NCBI GenBank assembly: GCA_900551225.1
Contig: URUZ01000414.1
Span: 1 to 5,358, forward strand
Length of the DNA stretch: 5,358 bases
Direction of reading: 5' to 3'
Source of the DNA: an uncultured Clostridium sp.
GTDB lineage: Bacteria; Bacillota; Clostridia; Lachnospirales; Lachnospiraceae
Shown here: in pieces, positions 4,122-5,358 of the stretch
Layout of the letters: each line of letters begins with the position of its first letter
Numbering within the stretch: position 1 is the stretch's first letter
Position numbers and translations under genes: made by a program
The notes under the pieces: generated by a model
What the model saw: only the letters and a program-made list of their open reading frames with translations
Told to the model about the DNA's origin: nothing
Database searches by the model: none

Positions 4122-5358
4122 TCATCTCATAGAACCGGTAAACAGCCATCCGTCCGCCCGGTTGTAGCGCACCTCTTCCCTGCTCATGCCAGTCTCCTGC
4201 ATCAGCAGCTCCGCGATCCTGGTCTGGCAGTAACCGCCCTGGCAGCGGCCCATCATGGAGCGGCAGCGGTATTTCACTCCGGCCATGGTGTGTACGCCCA
4301 GGGGATTGCGGATTGCCGCCAGCACCTCTGCCTTGGTGATGCACTCGCAGCGGCAGATGATCTCGCCGTAATCCGGGTTCTGGCGGATCAGCTCAGCCTG
4401 CTCCTCCGGCGTCTTGTCCCTGAAGGTCACCACCCGCCTGCGGATGGGGTCAAAGTCAGGATTGGGCGTCAGCTGCTCCATCTCCTCCATCAGACGCACC
4501 ACCTCCCTGGCGATGGGCACCGCGCTGGTCAGCCCCGGGGACTCGATTCCCACCAGGTTCACCGCGTAGGGGGCGCACTCCCTGCGTTCAATCACAAAAT
4601 CATGGTATCCGCCCTCCTCCTTGGGAGCCAGCTTGGGCCGGATTCCGGCAAAGTTGCGGATAAAATATTCCCGTTTCAGATAAGGGAAGATCTTGGAGCC
4701 GTCGGCGATCAGCAGATCCATGGTGTGCTGGGTAACCGAATAGTCGCCGTCCGATTCTATGTACTCAGAGCTTGGACCGATGAACACATTGCCGTCAATT
4801 GAGGGCGTCAGATGGATTCCCAGGCCGCCCTCCTTGGGGTTTGGCACCGGGTAGGCCGGCACGGGAAGCAGGTCCCCTGCCTTCTGGTCCAGAATGAAAT
4901 ACTCGCCCCTGCATGGGTAGATAGTATACTCATCGATTCCCAGCATCGCTGAGATCCGGCCGGAGCCCAGGCCCGCGCTGTTGATGATCCAGCGGGACCG
5001 GAAGGCGTCCCCCGTCGTGGTGACGGTATACACCTGGCCTTCACGCAAGATACTTGTGACCTCCTGTGAAAAAAAGTACTGGAAGGGATCTAAAATGGCG
5101 GTGGAGGGCGACCACATGGCAAACTCTCCGCCGATTGTGGGAGCGATCTCATGAATCCGCTCCTTATCAATGAGCTCCAGGCCCGGCACCCCGTTCTGGT
5201 CCCCTATTGCCTTCATCTGCTCCAAACGGCCCCTGTCCTCCGGGGTAAAGCCGACGATCAGCTTCCCTGTCCTCTTTAAAGGAATATCCAGCTCCCGGGC
5301 CACCTGGTCGAACATCCGGTTCCCCTCCACGCAGAACCTGGCCATCAAGGAGCCGGGC
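4122..5358 (-). CDS. FAD-dependent glycerol-3-phosphate dehydrogenase-like protein with C-terminal BFD [2Fe-2S] domain (5' end outside the window)
   Basis: The frame is open to the right edge and stops at TGA 4124-4122; about 411 codons are visible. It is a DAO-fold flavoprotein of the GlpA/GlpO type, oxidising glycerol-3-phosphate or a similar alpha-hydroxy substrate. At the edge, PGSLMARFCVEGN matches the family's segment after the FAD-binding start, so roughly 45-50 N-terminal residues including the GxGxxG motif are missing. Numbering from codon 5348, DAO parts include INSAGLGSGR (122-131) and RNFAGIRPKL (231-240). The C-terminal BFD-like domain has C332-x-C334 and C369-x4-C374, the four expected cluster ligands, plus extra C336 and C362. 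Between DPF (87-89) and EVTSI (96-100) only six residues occur where GlpA-type proteins have about 21, an apparent in-frame loss near 5073-5081. The downstream oxidoreductase starts after 12 bases. The true substrate is uncertain. Confidence 0.88.
   Translation of the reverse strand, partial: PGSLMARFCVEGNRMFDQVARELDIPLKRTGKLIVGFTPEDRGRLEQMKAIGDQNGVPGLELIDKERIHEIAPTIGGEFAMWSPSTAILDPFQYFFSQEVTSILREGQVYTVTTTGDAFRSRWIINSAGLGSGRISAMLGIDEYTIYPCRGEYFILDQKAGDLLPVPAYPVPNPKEGGLGIHLTPSIDGNVFIGPSSEYIESDGDYSVTQHTMDLLIADGSKIFPYLKREYFIRNFAGIRPKLAPKEEGGYHDFVIERRECAPYAVNLVGIESPGLTSAVPIAREVVRLMEEMEQLTPNPDFDPIRRRVVTFRDKTPEEQAELIRQNPDYGEIICRCECITKAEVLAAIRNPLGVHTMAGVKYRCRSMMGRCQGGYCQTRIAELLMQETGMSREEVRYNRADGWLFTGSMR

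Noticed and set aside
4290..4802. 170-codon plus-strand frame opposite the dehydrogenase-like gene
   Set aside because: It is a His/Leu-rich shadow of the BFD/DAO coding region with no supporting signals.

Overview
The window looks like chromosomal DNA of a moderately GC-rich, gut-type Clostridia member (Lachnospiraceae such as Enterocloster/Clostridium are my best guess). This rests on purine-rich AGGAGG-type ribosome sites, sigma-A promoters of the TTGACA/TATAAT type, a PTS IIA domain, an RpiR regulator and a clostridial three-gene FAD dehydrogenase/DUF1667 cluster. No mobile element, CRISPR array, tRNA or rRNA was seen.

Layout, left to right. (1) 1-333, minus: 5' part of a fructose-class PTS EIIA gene running off the left edge, with its own extended -10 promoter. 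(2) 334-507: a regulatory intergenic stretch with that promoter, a perfect 16-bp palindrome and a 15-bp-stem hairpin just after the next gene's stop. (3) 508-1263, minus: RpiR-family (HTH + SIS) regulator whose promoter is spanned by a 7-9-7 inverted repeat. (4) 1424-1921, plus: a 165-residue protein of unknown function. (5) 2011-2523, plus: GNAT acetyltransferase with a good promoter. (6) 2516-5358, minus: a tightly packed operon read right to left: a glycerol-3-phosphate-dehydrogenase-like FAD/[2Fe-2S] protein (5' end outside the window), a two-dinucleotide FAD/NAD(P) oxidoreductase, and a small four-cysteine DUF1667 protein.

How they may work together: the three minus-strand genes at the right resemble the anaerobic glycerol-3-phosphate (or related alpha-hydroxy substrate) oxidation module of Clostridia and Thermotoga. 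There a substrate flavoprotein passes electrons through a BFD-type Fe-S domain, perhaps helped by DUF1667, to a pyridine-nucleotide oxidoreductase. The RpiR regulator and PTS EIIA next to each other suggest a sugar-phosphate-responsive uptake system to the left; the link is by position only.

Most of the window is ordinary. The points most worth checking are an apparent in-frame loss of about 15 residues in the FAD domain of the dehydrogenase-like gene, and two unassigned operator-like palindromes near the PTS and RpiR promoters.
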